A stretch of 64,000 nucleotides of DNA from Phytomonospora endophytica (GCF_014202425.1 NZ_JACHGT010000006.1:302266-366265), one strand, 5' to 3'. Shown: positions 8,251-16,970, counted from the first letter of the stretch. The notes: generated from the sequence alone by a model not told the origin. Numbers and translations are program-made.

Positions 8251-8829
8251 GTGAAGTCCCGCACCTGGACCGTGGCGGTCCTCGCCGCCCTCGCCCTGTT
8301 CACGTCGGCGTGCTCCGGCCCGTCCGGAGACGTCGACGCGCCCCCGGCCGGCGAACAGGCCACCGACTGGGGCGTCCCATGCCCCGAACCGTCCGGCACC
8401 CCCGGCGGCGGCGACGCCTTCACCACCCTCACCCTGCCCTGCCTGGGCGGCGGCACCGTCGCCGGCGAGCCCATGCCCCTGGCCGCCGGCACGCCCATGG
8501 TCGTCAACGTCTGGGCCTCCTGGTGCGGGCCGTGCCGCGACGAACTGCCCGCCGTCGAGTCCTTCGCGACGAAAGGCACCGTCGGCGTCCTCGGCGTGAA
8601 CACGCAGGACACCCAAGAGGCCGCCCGCGCCATCGTCGAGGACTTCGCCCTCACCTTCCCGTCCCGCTACGACCCCGACGGGGAACTCCTCGCCGTCATC
8701 GGCAAGCGCGTCCTGCCCGTCACTCTCCTCATCACCGCCGAAGGCACCGTCGCCCACACCTACACCGGTCCCGCCCTCACCGAAGACGCCCTCGCGGGCC
8801 TGGTCAAGGAACATCTGGGCGTCGGCTAG
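8251..8829 (+). CDS. TlpA/ResA-like thioredoxin-fold lipoprotein
   Basis: A 192-residue extracytoplasmic thiol oxidoreductase. A signal peptide ends in the lipobox TSAC (lipidated Cys about residue 19), and the thioredoxin fold carries the active site WASWCGPC in the usual place after a VVNVWAS strand. Family members reduce apocytochromes or keep extracytoplasmic thiols in the right state. I chose the GTG at 8251 because it gives a standard signal peptide and follows GAGGAG; an ATG at 8182 would add a non-hydrophobic leader inside the repeat. It corresponds to Rv3673c between nth and the Nudix gene. Confidence 0.9.
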   Translation: MKSRTWTVAVLAALALFTSACSGPSGDVDAPPAGEQATDWGVPCPEPSGTPGGGDAFTTLTLPCLGGGTVAGEPMPLAAGTPMVVNVWASWCGPCRDELPAVESFATKGTVGVLGVNTQDTQEAARAIVEDFALTFPSRYDPDGELLAVIGKRVLPVTLLITAEGTVAHTYTGPALTEDALAGLVKEHLGVG

Positions 8830-8912
8830 GCGGCACGAGGCGGCACATACCGCCCCGGGCCGGGTAGCCTCCCTTGAGTGATCCTGCCTCTCCGCACTCC
8901 CGGGAACCGCCC

Positions 8913-9563
8913 ATGAGGGCCAGGACCGATCTCACCCTCCCCGACTGGTGGCACCCGCTGGCCGACAAGGCCGCCACCACCGAGGGCGAGCCCTGGGTGC
9001 GCCTGGCCCCACCGAACGCCGAAGGCCGCCACAGCGCGGTCCTCATCTTGTTCGGCGAGGGCGCGCACGAGGGCCAGACCGGTCCCGACGTGCTCATCTG
9101 CCAGCGCGCCGCGAACATGAACAACCACGCCGGACAGCCCGCGTTCCCCGGCGGCGGCTCCGAGCCCGGCGACACCGACGCCGTCGCGACGGCCCTGCGC
9201 GAAGCCAACGAGGAGGTCGGCCTCGACCCCGCGAGCGTCGTCGTCGTGACGAGCCTGCCCGAGGTGTGGATCTCGGTGAGCAACTTCCGGGTGACGCCCG
9301 TCCTGGCCTGGTGGCGCGACCCGCATCCCGTCCACGCACGTCAGCGTGAGGAGGTCGCCAGCGTCGTGCGCGTTCCCGTCAGCGAGCTCGTCGACCCCGC
9401 GAACCGGGTCCGCGCGAAGCACCCCTCGGGCTACGTCGGCCCGGCCTTCCAGGTCCGTGACCTGCTTGTTTGGGGTTTCACGGCCGGTATTCTATCGGCG
9501 GTCCTCGATCTGGCCGACTGGTCGCGGCCGTGGGGACCGGGCAGGCTCGTGCCCGTCTCGTAA
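8913..9563 (+). CDS. Nudix hydrolase, CoA-diphosphatase-like
   Basis: A phosphohydrolase of about 216 residues (Rv3672c-like). The Nudix box region reads GGGSEPGD, then ALREANEEVGL: the REXXEE core is intact and the first Glu position is Asp, as seen in some relatives. The upstream LICQRAANMNNHAGQPAFPGG matches the extra signature of the CoA-pyrophosphatase subfamily. The start is uncertain: TTG at 8874 would add 13 residues in the same frame, and neither start has a clear ribosome site. It lies between the lipoprotein gene and marP on the same strand. Confidence 0.88.
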   Translation: MRARTDLTLPDWWHPLADKAATTEGEPWVRLAPPNAEGRHSAVLILFGEGAHEGQTGPDVLICQRAANMNNHAGQPAFPGGGSEPGDTDAVATALREANEEVGLDPASVVVVTSLPEVWISVSNFRVTPVLAWWRDPHPVHARQREEVASVVRVPVSELVDPANRVRAKHPSGYVGPAFQVRDLLVWGFTAGILSAVLDLADWSRPWGPGRLVPVS

Positions 9564-9620
9564 GGCACTGCCGATGGCGGTCGGCCCGTACCCTGGGACA
9601 AACGACGACGAGGAGCTTGC

Positions 9621-10808
9621 ATGAGCGGCGGCACCCTGGTGGACATCGTGATCGTGCTCCTCGCGCTCATGTTCGCCATCAACGGCTACCGCCAGGGCTT
9701 CGTCGTCGGCGCCATGTCCTTCCTCGGCTTCTTCGGGGGCGCGCTGATCGGCGTGAACCTCGCGCCCTACCTCATCGGCTACTTCGACGCGCCCCTCACC
9801 CGCGTGATCGTCGCGTTGGTGGCCGTGTTCGGGCTCGCGGTCGCCGGGCAGGCGGGGATGGCCACGATCGGCGCCCGCGTGCGTGGCGCGATGCGCCGCA
9901 ACGGGACCCGCACCCTCGACCACATCGGCGGCGCGATCGTGTCGCTGCTGGCGGTCCTGCTCGTCGCGTGGATGGTCGCGACGCCGCTGGCCTATTCGAG
10001 CATCCCGGGCCTCGCCGCGGCGGTGCGCAACAGCTCGATCGTGCACGTCATCGACGACTCGGTGCCCGACCCGGTCAAGGGTGTCTACGACGCGCTGCGC
10101 CGCACGGTCGACACCAACGGTTTCCCCGACGTCTTCGGCGGTCTCGGCCCGACCAACCCGCACGAGGTCGCCGCGCCCAACGAGGAGCTGAAGAAGCTCC
10201 CCGCGGTCGTCGACTCGCAGCCCTCGGTCCTGAAGGTCCTCGGCGAGGCGCCCCGCTGCGACCGCCGCATCGAGGGCTCCGGGTGGGTCTTCGCACCCGA
10301 GCGGGTCATGACCAACGCGCACGTCGTCGCCGGAACCGAAAGCCTCGTCGTGGAAACCGCCGACGGGCACCTGCCCGGCCGCGTCGTCGTCTACGACCCC
10401 AGCCGCGACCTGGCCGTCATCTACGTGCCCGGCCTCGACGCGCCCGTCATGGACGTCGCCGACGGTCGCGCCGAGGAGGGGGAGGACGCCATCGTCCTCG
10501 GCTACCCGATGGACGGGCCGTACACGGTCACGCCCGCGCGGATCCGCTCCTCGGGCCCGGTGCGCGGCCCGAACATCTACGACAACGACGAGGTCACCCG
10601 CGACGTCTACGCGCTGCGCGCGCACGTCATCAGCGGCAACTCCGGCGGCCCGCTCATCTCCGCCGACGGCGACGTCTACGGCGTCATCTTCGCCGCCGCC
10701 GTCGACGACAAGGAGACCGGCTACGCGCTCACCATGGAAGAGGTGACGCCGGTGGCCGACGCCGGTCGCGGGGCCACCGACGCCGTCGGTACGCAGGACT
10801 GCACATAG
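9621..10808 (+). CDS. marP: MarP-like membrane serine protease (CvpA + trypsin-like domains)
   Basis: A 395-residue protease needed in mycobacteria for pH homeostasis and cell-wall remodelling. Four CvpA-like membrane helices occupy about 1-135, then a periplasmic chymotrypsin-fold domain. The triad is His in MTNAHVV, Asp in SRDLAVIYV and Ser in SGNSGGPL. Two cysteines, in EAPRCDRR and the penultimate residue (QDCT), match the pair that forms a regulatory disulfide in MarP. GAGG precedes the ATG. It closes the nth-marP block. Confidence 0.93.
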   Translation: MSGGTLVDIVIVLLALMFAINGYRQGFVVGAMSFLGFFGGALIGVNLAPYLIGYFDAPLTRVIVALVAVFGLAVAGQAGMATIGARVRGAMRRNGTRTLDHIGGAIVSLLAVLLVAWMVATPLAYSSIPGLAAAVRNSSIVHVIDDSVPDPVKGVYDALRRTVDTNGFPDVFGGLGPTNPHEVAAPNEELKKLPAVVDSQPSVLKVLGEAPRCDRRIEGSGWVFAPERVMTNAHVVAGTESLVVETADGHLPGRVVVYDPSRDLAVIYVPGLDAPVMDVADGRAEEGEDAIVLGYPMDGPYTVTPARIRSSGPVRGPNIYDNDEVTRDVYALRAHVISGNSGGPLISADGDVYGVIFAAAVDDKETGYALTMEEVTPVADAGRGATDAVGTQDCT

Positions 10809-10823
10809 CCCGGGTGGGCCCGA

Positions 10824-11309
10824 CTACATGCCCTTGCCGCGGGTGTTGATCTCGGCGATGTTGTCGTTGATGCGGAAGACGACCGCCAGGTACTCCAGGA
10901 ACATGCGGGTGAACAGCACCGACAGGGCCGCGCCGGGCGCGCCCATGAGCAGGAACGCCAGGCCGAAGACCGGGAAACCGCTCGCGAACCCGAGGATGAC
11001 CATCACCAGGTAGCTCAGGCCGATCATGACGAGGCTCACCACGTAGGTGATCTGGAGCAGCGTGGGCGTGGCGAAGCTGCGGAACGAGAAGTCGAAAAGG
11101 GACGCGATGAAGCTCGGCTGGGCGGGGCCGGCCGCCGCGTAGTTCGCGGGGCCGCCGAACTGGCCCGTGGGCGGGGCGTTGTAGGCGCCGGTCGGGTATT
11201 CGGTGCCCGGCTGAGGCTGCTGGTAGTAACCACTCGGCTGCTGACCGTCGGTGTACTGCTGGGGTTGCTGCGGCTGTGCGGGGTCCTGGGGGTAGGTCAT
11301 GCCCTGCAT
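10824..11309 (-). CDS. DUF4282 membrane protein with Gln/Pro/Tyr-rich N-terminus
   Basis: A protein of about 161 residues. A low-complexity cytosolic segment (about 1-65: QQPQQY, GYYQQPQPG, TGAYNAPPTGQ) precedes a DUF4282 domain with two or three hydrophobic helices, beginning FRSFATPTLLQITYVVSL and ending EYLAVVFRINDNIAEI. The function is unknown. The start is the ATG at 11309 or at 11300 (three residues shorter); longer frames reach into the crp promoter. It is convergent with marP and divergent from crp. Confidence 0.8.
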   Translation of the reverse strand: MQGMTYPQDPAQPQQPQQYTDGQQPSGYYQQPQPGTEYPTGAYNAPPTGQFGGPANYAAAGPAQPSFIASLFDFSFRSFATPTLLQITYVVSLVMIGLSYLVMVILGFASGFPVFGLAFLLMGAPGAALSVLFTRMFLEYLAVVFRINDNIAEINTRGKGM

Positions 11310-11496
11310 GTTGCCACGCACACGCCAGGTGGCGCGCGGCCAGGTTGGCAGCCACAAAGGACGGAGGGGCTGCGAAGACGCAGCGTGCCACGCGTGTCGG
11401 GGGGTCAAATGAGAAAGATCGGCGCGTCCTGGCAAGTGCGTGCTCGCGTACGCATAGACTCGGCTTGCGTCAATGTTGTGCGCAATGGAGGTCGCG

Positions 11497-12189
11497 ATGG
11501 ACGAGGTACTGGCCCGGGCAGGGCTCTTTCAGGGCGTTGACCCCGAGGCGGTCGACGCGCTGACCAAGGAATTGGAGCACATCGAGGTCCGCAAGGGCCA
11601 GACGGTGTTCAACGAGGGCGAGCCTGGCGACAGTCTCTACATCGTCCTCAACGGCAAGATAAAGCTGGGGAGGCGCGCCGCCGACGGCCGCCAGAACCTG
11701 ATCGCGGTCATGGGACCGAGCGACATGTTCGGCGAACTGTCCCTGTTCGACCCGGGTCCGCGCACGGCGACGGCCACCGCCGTCACCGATGTGCGCCTGG
11801 CTCGCCTGGGCAAGTCGTCGTTGCGTCCGTGGATCACCGACCGGCCGGAGATCGCCGAGCAGCTGCTGCGCGTGATCGCCCGCCGTCTGCGTCGCACGAA
11901 CGACTCGCTCGCCGACCTGATCTTCACCGACGTGCCCGGCCGCGTCGCCAAGAGTCTGTTGCAGATGGCGTCGCGCTTCGGCACCCGCGACGGGGGAGTG
12001 CTCCGTGTGACGCACGACCTCACCCAGGAAGAGCTCGCGCAGCTCGTCGGAGCCTCGCGTGAGACGGTGAACAAGGCGCTCGCCGACTTCGCCGCACGCG
12101 GCTGGCTGCGGCTCGACGGCAAGAGCGTCATCATCATGGACCCGGAGCGGCTCGCGCGACGCGCGCGAGTGTTACGGGTGGAGGGGTAG
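11497..12189 (+). CDS. crp: cAMP receptor protein (Crp/Fnr family)
   Basis: A 230-residue global regulator. The cyclic-nucleotide domain (about 1-120) has the phosphate-binding cassette [18 protein letters not shown], and the C-terminal winged helix has the recognition segment [19 protein letters not shown]. Length and sequence follow mycobacterial Crp (Rv3676) almost throughout, including [13 protein letters not shown] chose the ATG at 11497 because GGAGG lies just upstream and the protein then begins MDEVLARAG like its orthologues; ATGs at 11473 and 11485 are weaker. Likely targets nearby include acs, though no clear Crp box was seen there. Confidence 0.95.
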   Translation: MDEVLARAGLFQGVDPEAVDALTKELEHIEVRKGQTVFNEGEPGDSLYIVLNGKIKLGRRAADGRQNLIAVMGPSDMFGELSLFDPGPRTATATAVTDVRLARLGKSSLRPWITDRPEIAEQLLRVIARRLRRTNDSLADLIFTDVPGRVAKSLLQMASRFGTRDGGVLRVTHDLTQEELAQLVGASRETVNKALADFAARGWLRLDGKSVIIMDPERLARRARVLRVEG

Positions 12190-12205
12190 AGGCCCCTCGC
12201 TTTTT
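12181..12205 (+). terminator. Terminator overlapping the crp stop codon
   Basis: GAGGGG (12181-12186) pairs with CCCCTC (12193-12198) around the TAG stop, followed by GCTTTTT. Confidence 0.6.
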
Positions 12206-12214
12206 CGACGCCGG

Positions 12215-12238
12215 GCGGCGGTCCTTCGGGGCCGCCGC
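12215..12238 (+). terminator. Second hairpin after crp with TTCG loop
   Basis: A 10-bp stem with one G-T pair (12215-12224 with 12229-12238) is closed by a stable TTCG tetraloop. It has no T-run but sits right after the first terminator. Confidence 0.5.
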
Positions 12239-12242
12239 TCTC

Positions 12243-12445
12243 GCGTGCGCGGGGTGCGGTGGTGGCGCGGTCGCGCGGAGCCTGGAGACTTCCCGTCGCT
12301 CCCGTGTGCGCGGGTCGGGATGGTCGCGCGGTCGCGCGGAGCCCGGGGACTTCCCGTCGCTCCCGTGTGCGCGGGTCGGGATGGTCGCGCGGTCGCGTGG
12401 AGCCGGGGACTTCCCGTCGCTCCCGTGTGCGCGGGTCGCGCGGGA
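12243..12445. repeat. Tandem repeat, about 60-61 bp unit, just over three copies
   Basis: Units carry CCCGTCGCTCCCGTGTGCG, then CGGGTCGGGATGGTCGCG and CGGTCGCGYGGAGCC. Successive CCCGTCGCT words start near 12292, 12353 and 12413. The last unit decays after GTGCGCGGGTCG. It fills the space between crp and the HIT gene; the three reading frames through it are artefacts. Confidence 0.85.
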
Positions 12446-12477
12446 CCGCCGGCTTCCCCGTGCGCGGGGTCGCGTGT

Positions 12478-12819
12478 TCAGGGCCGTCCGTCGCGCAGCG
12501 GTTCACCGCTGGACACGTGAAAGTGAAGATGTTTTGAATCTTGGTACCGACCCAAGTTTGTGACGACCCTAGCGGCGCCGTGTTCGGCCGTGACCCGCGC
12601 GGCGACGTCGCGGACGACGGCGAGCACCGCGTGGACGGTGTCCACGTCGGCGTCGCCGAGGTCGATCAGCGACGGGACGTGCCGTTTGGGGACCACGACG
12701 ATGTGCACCGGCCAGTACGGTCGCGTGTGGTGGAAGGCGAGGACGCCGGGCGTCTCGGCGACGACCTCGACGGGCGTGCGGCCGGAGAGGGCCTCGTCGC
12801 AGTAGAAGTCGTCGGTCAC
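12478..12819 (-). CDS. HIT-family hydrolase
   Basis: A histidine-triad nucleotide hydrolase/transferase of about 113 residues. The catalytic HLHFHVS triad is near the C-terminus, preceded by PVHIVVVPKRHVPS and VVTNLGRYQDSKHLHFH. The family uses the central His to cleave nucleoside phosphoramidates or dinucleotides. The GTG at 12819 follows AAGGG; the frame stays open back to 12864 but would add a Cys-containing tail (THVCTECEG). That tail could be a zinc site like the one in some HIT proteins, so the longer form is possible. Confidence 0.85.
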   Translation of the reverse strand: MTDDFYCDEALSGRTPVEVVAETPGVLAFHHTRPYWPVHIVVVPKRHVPSLIDLGDADVDTVHAVLAVVRDVAARVTAEHGAARVVTNLGRYQDSKHLHFHVSSGEPLRDGRP

Positions 12820-12883
12820 GCGGCGAGAATACCCTTCACATTCCGTGCACACGTGAGTGTCCACAAAGGACTAATCTGTCGGC

Positions 12884-13300
12884 ATGAATCCGCTGGCGCG
12901 CTTGTTCAAAGGCCCCGGGGCCATGCCGGAGCACCTCCGCGCCCGCCTGGTCGGTGAGGACCTGGTCTTCCTCGCCGAAGGGCTGTCCGGCTCCATCACC
13001 TACCGGCGCCTGCGCGCGCCGGGGCAGTACTCCAACTGGATGCGCGAGCCCGCCACGGGCGCGATCGGGATCAGCTCGCAGGGGCTCGTGGTGTGGGCGA
13101 ACAAGGTCAAGCAGATCGATGTGCCGCACCGGCACCCGCTGCGGCAGCGCATCGCGGTGCGGCTCGACGGGGAGCGCAAGGTCGTGTTCGGCTTCGAGCT
13201 GGGGTGGACGAACACGGCGGTGTCGGGGGCCGCGGAGGTCAGGCTGAAGCTGGAGCCGGGCGGGGCGCGGCGGGTGGTGGGGATTTTGACGGCGGGTTAG
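12884..13300 (+). CDS. Conserved hypothetical protein, 138 aa
   Basis: A soluble, probably all-beta protein with no motif I recognise. Features are a short basic start (NPLARLFKGPG), then VFLAEGLSGSITYRRLRAPG and a central AIGISSQGLVVWANKVKQIDV. The rhythm of strands suggests a PH-like or beta-barrel domain, but this is a guess. Its stop overlaps by four bases the end of the convergent, frameshifted TPR gene. Codon use is normal for the window, so it is likely a real gene. Confidence 0.7.
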   Translation: MNPLARLFKGPGAMPEHLRARLVGEDLVFLAEGLSGSITYRRLRAPGQYSNWMREPATGAIGISSQGLVVWANKVKQIDVPHRHPLRQRIAVRLDGERKVVFGFELGWTNTAVSGAAEVRLKLEPGGARRVVGILTAG

Positions 13301-13853
13301 GCGGCGCGAAGCCGCCTGGCCTCGGCGATGGCCTGTTTGTGCAGTTCGGGGAGATCCAGCCGCTCCAGCAGCTGGGCCTCCTGGAACAGAGCCCCGCGGA
13401 GACCACGGAGGAAGGCGGCCGGGGAGTCCGCGTGCAGCGACCTGTAGTGAAGCACCGATTCGCGTGCGACGGACAGCGCGTGCGTGAGGTCCGGGGAGTC
13501 GGAGGCGTCTTTGAGCACCGAGGCGAGAGTCCACAGGCTGCGGGCGAGCTCGGGGAGGTGTGCGGGATCTGCCCCGTGGAGCGTGCGGCGAAGCGCGACG
13601 GCCTCCTCGATGGGCTCCAGGGCCGCCTCGGTCTCGCCGAGGCGGCCGAGTTGCAGCCCGAGACTGTTCAGGGCGGAGGCGAGTGCGGGCAGGTGCGATC
13701 CGTGTTCGCGGGCCAGTTCACGGTAGAGGGCGACGGACTCGCGGGCGGGGGAGATGGCCGCGCGCAGTTGCCCGGCGTCCTTTCGGCAGCGGCCGAGGTT
13801 GGAGAGGGCCTCCGCGAGGCCGGAGACGGCATCGGTGTCGGCGATGGCGGTTC
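13297..13853 (-). pseudogene. C-terminal TPR segment of the trypsin-STAND gene, out of frame
   Basis: After the frameshift at about 13851-13854 the TPR-type sequence continues in another frame to a TAA at 13297, adding about 185 residues: DTDAVSGLAEALSNLG, ARESVALYRELAREHG, ALNSLGLQLGRLGETE, PIEEAVALRRTLHGADP and so on to EARRLRAA. The repeat spacing is restored exactly if one base is inserted, giving LYR followed by 20 residues to the next conserved LSNL. The intact ancestor would be about 985 residues. Confidence 0.8.
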
Positions 13854-16253
13854 TCGGTACAGGCCGACGGCCTCCTCGGCGGCGATGAGTGCCTGGCGAA
13901 AGCGTTCGGCGTCACCGAGGTGCAGGCTGAGGTTGTTGAGAGCGGCGGCGAGGCCGGGAAGTTGTGCGGGGTCGGCGGCGGTCAGCCCGCGGTACAGGTC
14001 GACGGCCTCACGGGTGGGGATCAGGGCCTCGCGGGGACGGTCGAGGTCGCCCAGGCGGAGTCCGAGGTTGTTCAGTGCCGTGGCCAGGCGTGGTGTGTAC
14101 GTGTTCCGGTCGGAGTGCAGCCAGGCCCGGAGGTGGTCGACGCGGTGGAGTTCGATGGCGTGGCCGAGGCGGGCGAGCTGGTAGTGGGGATAGGGCAGCG
14201 CGAGCTGGAGTCCGGCGGCGGCGCGGGAGACGGTGGCCTCTCCCCGGCAGGCTTCCAGCGCCGAGGCGAGCAGGTTCGCCGACGCCGGTTCGCGGCGTTG
14301 GACGATGCCTTCGAGCGCGGCCCGGGTGAGCAGGTCGAGGTGGCCGCCGAGTAGTTCGGGTAGCGGCCGGTCGGTTCCGGCCAGTTCGCCCAGCAGCGCC
14401 CGGATGCTCTCGCTGCGGCGTTCCCGGTAGTCGTCGGCGATCTCGGGATAGTGGTCGGCGGTGAGGTCCATGATGTGCAGGAGACGCCCGTGGTGCGCGG
14501 CCGTGGCCGATTCGTGTGTCTGCAGGCGGGCCAGGATCTCCTGGAGGTCGACGGTCCCGGCGATGAGGTGTTCGGCGAGCAGGTCGGGTTCGACCGGTGC
14601 GATGCGCTGTGACCTGGTGTCGGGCACGTATGCCGAGCCGGGGTAGAGCTGGAAGAGGGCTTTGGCCGCGGCGTCGAGGTTCGCGACGGGCTGGTCGGCC
14701 CAGGCGGGGATCGCGCGGAGGAGGTCTCTCGCCTCGGCGACGGAGGGGGCGGTGAGGGTGATCAGGCAGACCGCCTGGCGGGCGTGGTCGTCGTGGGGCA
14801 TGTCGAGGCGGTCCCGCCAGCGCTGGTTCTCGCGCGCGATCAGCTGATCGAGGAGTTCCGTGCCGAGGTCGGATTCGGCGGGGTCGGGGGCCGAGACGCC
14901 GAGTGCGCCGAGAAGAGCGGCGATGTGGACCAGGAGGGGACGGTCGTAGGCGGGTCCGTCGACGTCGGGACGGACGGCCGTGGCGGAGCCGGGCCGGGTG
15001 AAGGCGGCGAAGGCGGTGTCGAGGTGGTCCTGGCGTGCCTTGGGGGTCAGTGACAGCGAGGGCAGGGCCAGCTCTCGGTTGTGCGCCTGCCGCAGCATGG
15101 CGTGCAGGCTCCCCGATCCGTCTTCCAGGTTGTCCACGGGCGACTGGCGAGACAGCAGGAGGATCCGGACCGGAACCCGCAGGCGTTCGTCCCGGCGGAG
15201 TTCGCGGAGGTGGGTGACCAGCAGCCGGAACGGGTCGCGCCAGACGAGGTCGCCGGCGTAGTCGAACACGATGAGGGTCGCTCGGCGTGGGCTCCACTCA
15301 CCCCATGACACCGCGCTCGCGACCGGGTCGACGGCGAAGCCCGCGTGCCAGGCGGTCGTGCCGGGTTCCTCCAGGAGGGTTCGGCAGAGTTCGGCGGCGA
15401 GGCGGCTCTTTCCCGTCCCGGCCGGTCCGGTGAGTGTGCGGATGGCCAGTGGATGCTCTGAGCGGCACCACGCGGTCAGGTCTTCGAGTGCGCTCTCGCG
15501 GCCGTCGGGGACGAAGGGCACGATCGCGTAGCGTGCTTTGAGGAGCTCGGCGAGCGAGACGTCGTCGGTGTCCCACTCGAACCTCTCGCGTGCGGGGCGG
15601 ATCAGTTCGCAGTCGTCTCCGATGGACTCCAGCCGGGCCGGGTCCGCGCCGGTGAGGCGCTGAAAGTCCGGATCGGCGAGCAGCGCGGTGATGGGGACGG
15701 CGTGGAGACGGCCGGGGTGCCAGTCTCCCGGGGTGCTGACCAGGACTCCGAGCACACGGTCGGCGGTATCGAGGATCGTGGCTCCCGAGAGTCCGGCCCA
15801 GCCGGGCCTTCCGTCGATGTGCCGGGGGATCGATCCGGATACGTCGACGCGCATCCGGCCGTGCCGGGAGGCGCCGTCGGGGAACGCGCGGCCGAGCAGT
15901 GGGGTCAGATCATGGCCGGAGGCGGCGGGGAATCCCTGTGCCCAGATCTCGACGGGGTCCTTTCCTTCGACTCGGCCCCACCTCAGCGACACGGGTGGTG
16001 CCGTGAAACCCGCCCCGGCGACGAGTGCCGCGTCGTGCTCGCCGCCGCGCCACACCACCGAGCCGTCCGACCAGGCTCCGCCGGACGCGCTCCGCAGGCG
16101 GATCGCGTCGCCGAGGGCGAGGCCGTGTCCGGCCGTGAGCACGAGTCCGTCGACGATCACATACCCGGAGTATGTGGATTTGGTGCCGTCGGTGCCGACC
16201 TTCTTGACCTCCACCACTCGCGCCGCCCATCGGCGCGTCCATGGGACGGTCAC
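13668..16253 (-). CDS. Trypsin-like protease + STAND/AAA NTPase + TPR protein (conflict-system effector), frameshifted near C-terminus
   Basis: The domain order is a trypsin-like domain (about 1-200), an NTPase (about 260-600) and TPR-like repeats. The protease triad is His in LVLTAGHGLALG, Asp in GEHDAALVA and Ser in WAGLSGATILD. The NTPase has Walker A GPAGTGKSR and Walker B TLIVFDYAGD. TPR-like repeats with ALNNLGLRLGD follow. This architecture, next to a Trypco2 gene, belongs to NTP-dependent immunity/conflict systems where ligand sensing by repeats triggers NTPase assembly and protease activation. GTG at 16253 is five bases after the Trypco2 stop. The frame breaks at about 13852; residues after LYRE near 13855 are out-of-frame Pro/Ser-rich junk. 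Trigger and substrate are unknown. Confidence 0.82.
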   Translation of the reverse strand: MTVPWTRRWAARVVEVKKVGTDGTKSTYSGYVIVDGLVLTAGHGLALGDAIRLRSASGGAWSDGSVVWRGGEHDAALVAGAGFTAPPVSLRWGRVEGKDPVEIWAQGFPAASGHDLTPLLGRAFPDGASRHGRMRVDVSGSIPRHIDGRPGWAGLSGATILDTADRVLGVLVSTPGDWHPGRLHAVPITALLADPDFQRLTGADPARLESIGDDCELIRPARERFEWDTDDVSLAELLKARYAIVPFVPDGRESALEDLTAWCRSEHPLAIRTLTGPAGTGKSRLAAELCRTLLEEPGTTAWHAGFAVDPVASAVSWGEWSPRRATLIVFDYAGDLVWRDPFRLLVTHLRELRRDERLRVPVRILLLSRQSPVDNLEDGSGSLHAMLRQAHNRELALPSLSLTPKARQDHLDTAFAAFTRPGSATAVRPDVDGPAYDRPLLVHIAALLGALGVSAPDPAESDLGTELLDQLIARENQRWRDRLDMPHDDHARQAVCLITLTAPSVAEARDLLRAIPAWADQPVANLDAAAKALFQLYPGSAYVPDTRSQRIAPVEPDLLAEHLIAGTVDLQEILARLQTHESATAAHHGRLLHIMDLTADHYPEIADDYRERRSESIRALLGELAGTDRPLPELLGGHLDLLTRAALEGIVQRREPASANLLASALEACRGEATVSRAAAGLQLALPYPHYQLARLGHAIELHRVDHLRAWLHSDRNTYTPRLATALNNLGLRLGDLDRPREALIPTREAVDLYRGLTAADPAQLPGLAAALNNLSLHLGDAERFRQALIAAEEAVGLYREPPSPTPMPSPASRRPSPTSAAAERTPGNCARPSPPPASPSPSTVNWPANTDRTCPHSPPP

Positions 16254-16258
16254 GCCCG

Positions 16259-16576
16259 CTACTCGTCGTCGGGGGAGGGCGCCGACAGTTCGATGTCGCG
16301 GCGGGCGCCGTCGTCGTCCAGCCACTCCGGCTTGAGGTGCAGGGTGACCCGGTGGCTTCTGGTGCGGCCGTGTTCGCCGGTGAGCTTCCCCGTCACGACC
16401 GTCCACAGTGTGGCGCCGACCTCGGCCTTCGCCTTGTTGGCGACCTCGACCGACAGTTCGACGTCGATGCCGTCGACGCGCATCCTCAGCCGTTCGCCCG
16501 AGGCGGCCTCGATCGCGTCGCGCAACTCAGCGCGCAGGCTGGCCAGGGCGTCGGCCAGGGGCACTCCACTCGACAT
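16259..16576 (-). CDS. Trypco2-domain protein (trypsin-co-occurring)
   Basis: A 105-residue protein with the Trypco2 pattern: an N-terminal helix (LADALASLRAELRDAIEA), beta strands (RMRVDGIDVELSVEV) and a closing THRVTLHLKP-like strand (SHRVTLHLKPEWLDD). The domain is known almost only beside trypsin-like proteases and NTPases in bacterial conflict operons, and here it lies five bases upstream of such a gene. Its role is thought to be regulatory or adaptor-like; no catalytic residues are seen. It is the first gene of the two-gene operon and divergent from 16647. Confidence 0.82.
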   Translation of the reverse strand: MSSGVPLADALASLRAELRDAIEAASGERLRMRVDGIDVELSVEVANKAKAEVGATLWTVVTGKLTGEHGRTRSHRVTLHLKPEWLDDDGARRDIELSAPSPDDE

Positions 16577-16646
16577 AGGCCGACGGTAGCCGCAGCCGTC
16601 CTTGATCGCACACAGTGGACACTCGCGCGGGGCCTAGGATCATCCC

Positions 16647-16964
16647 ATGGGACTCGCCGCCGACATCGCCTCGGCACTGCACGGCGCCCGCGCCACCGTC
16701 GCCGACGCCCGCGCCGGGGCGCTCGCGGCGGCCGAAACCCTTGCGGGGGCACGGGCCCGGCTGGCCGCGGCGACCGACGGGAGCTCCCGCGACGAACCGG
16801 TGCGGACCCTCGCCGCCCTCGAACAGGCCGGCCAGCACATCCGCCAGGCCGCCGCCGCGATGTCCACATGCGACGACGCCGTCGGCGGCTACACCACCGT
16901 CGTGCTCGGCTTCCCCGGCGCCGAACGCCGGAGCGCCACGGGCAACCCGCCGACGAGTGACTAG
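16647..16964 (+). CDS. Small alanine-rich helical protein, unknown
   Basis: A 105-residue protein predicted to be mostly helical: long Ala-rich stretches (about 8-50) with a coiled-coil look, then AALEQAGQHIRQAAAAM, and a short disordered tail. It resembles small actinobacterial proteins annotated only as DUFs; I assign no function. It is divergent from the Trypco2 gene, sharing a 70-base promoter region, so a link to that system is possible. It ends seven bases before the convergent kinase gene. Confidence 0.65.
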   Translation: MGLAADIASALHGARATVADARAGALAAAETLAGARARLAAATDGSSRDEPVRTLAALEQAGQHIRQAAAAMSTCDDAVGGYTTVVLGFPGAERRSATGNPPTSD

Positions 16965-16970
16965 TCGCCG

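Noticed and set aside
12243..12445. Possible CRISPR array
   Set aside because: Units are contiguous and nearly identical with no unique spacers, and no cas gene is near.
12243..12563. Plus-strand frames of about 90 codons through the tandem repeat
   Set aside because: They arise because the 60-61-bp unit is open in several frames; the products are repetitive and basic.
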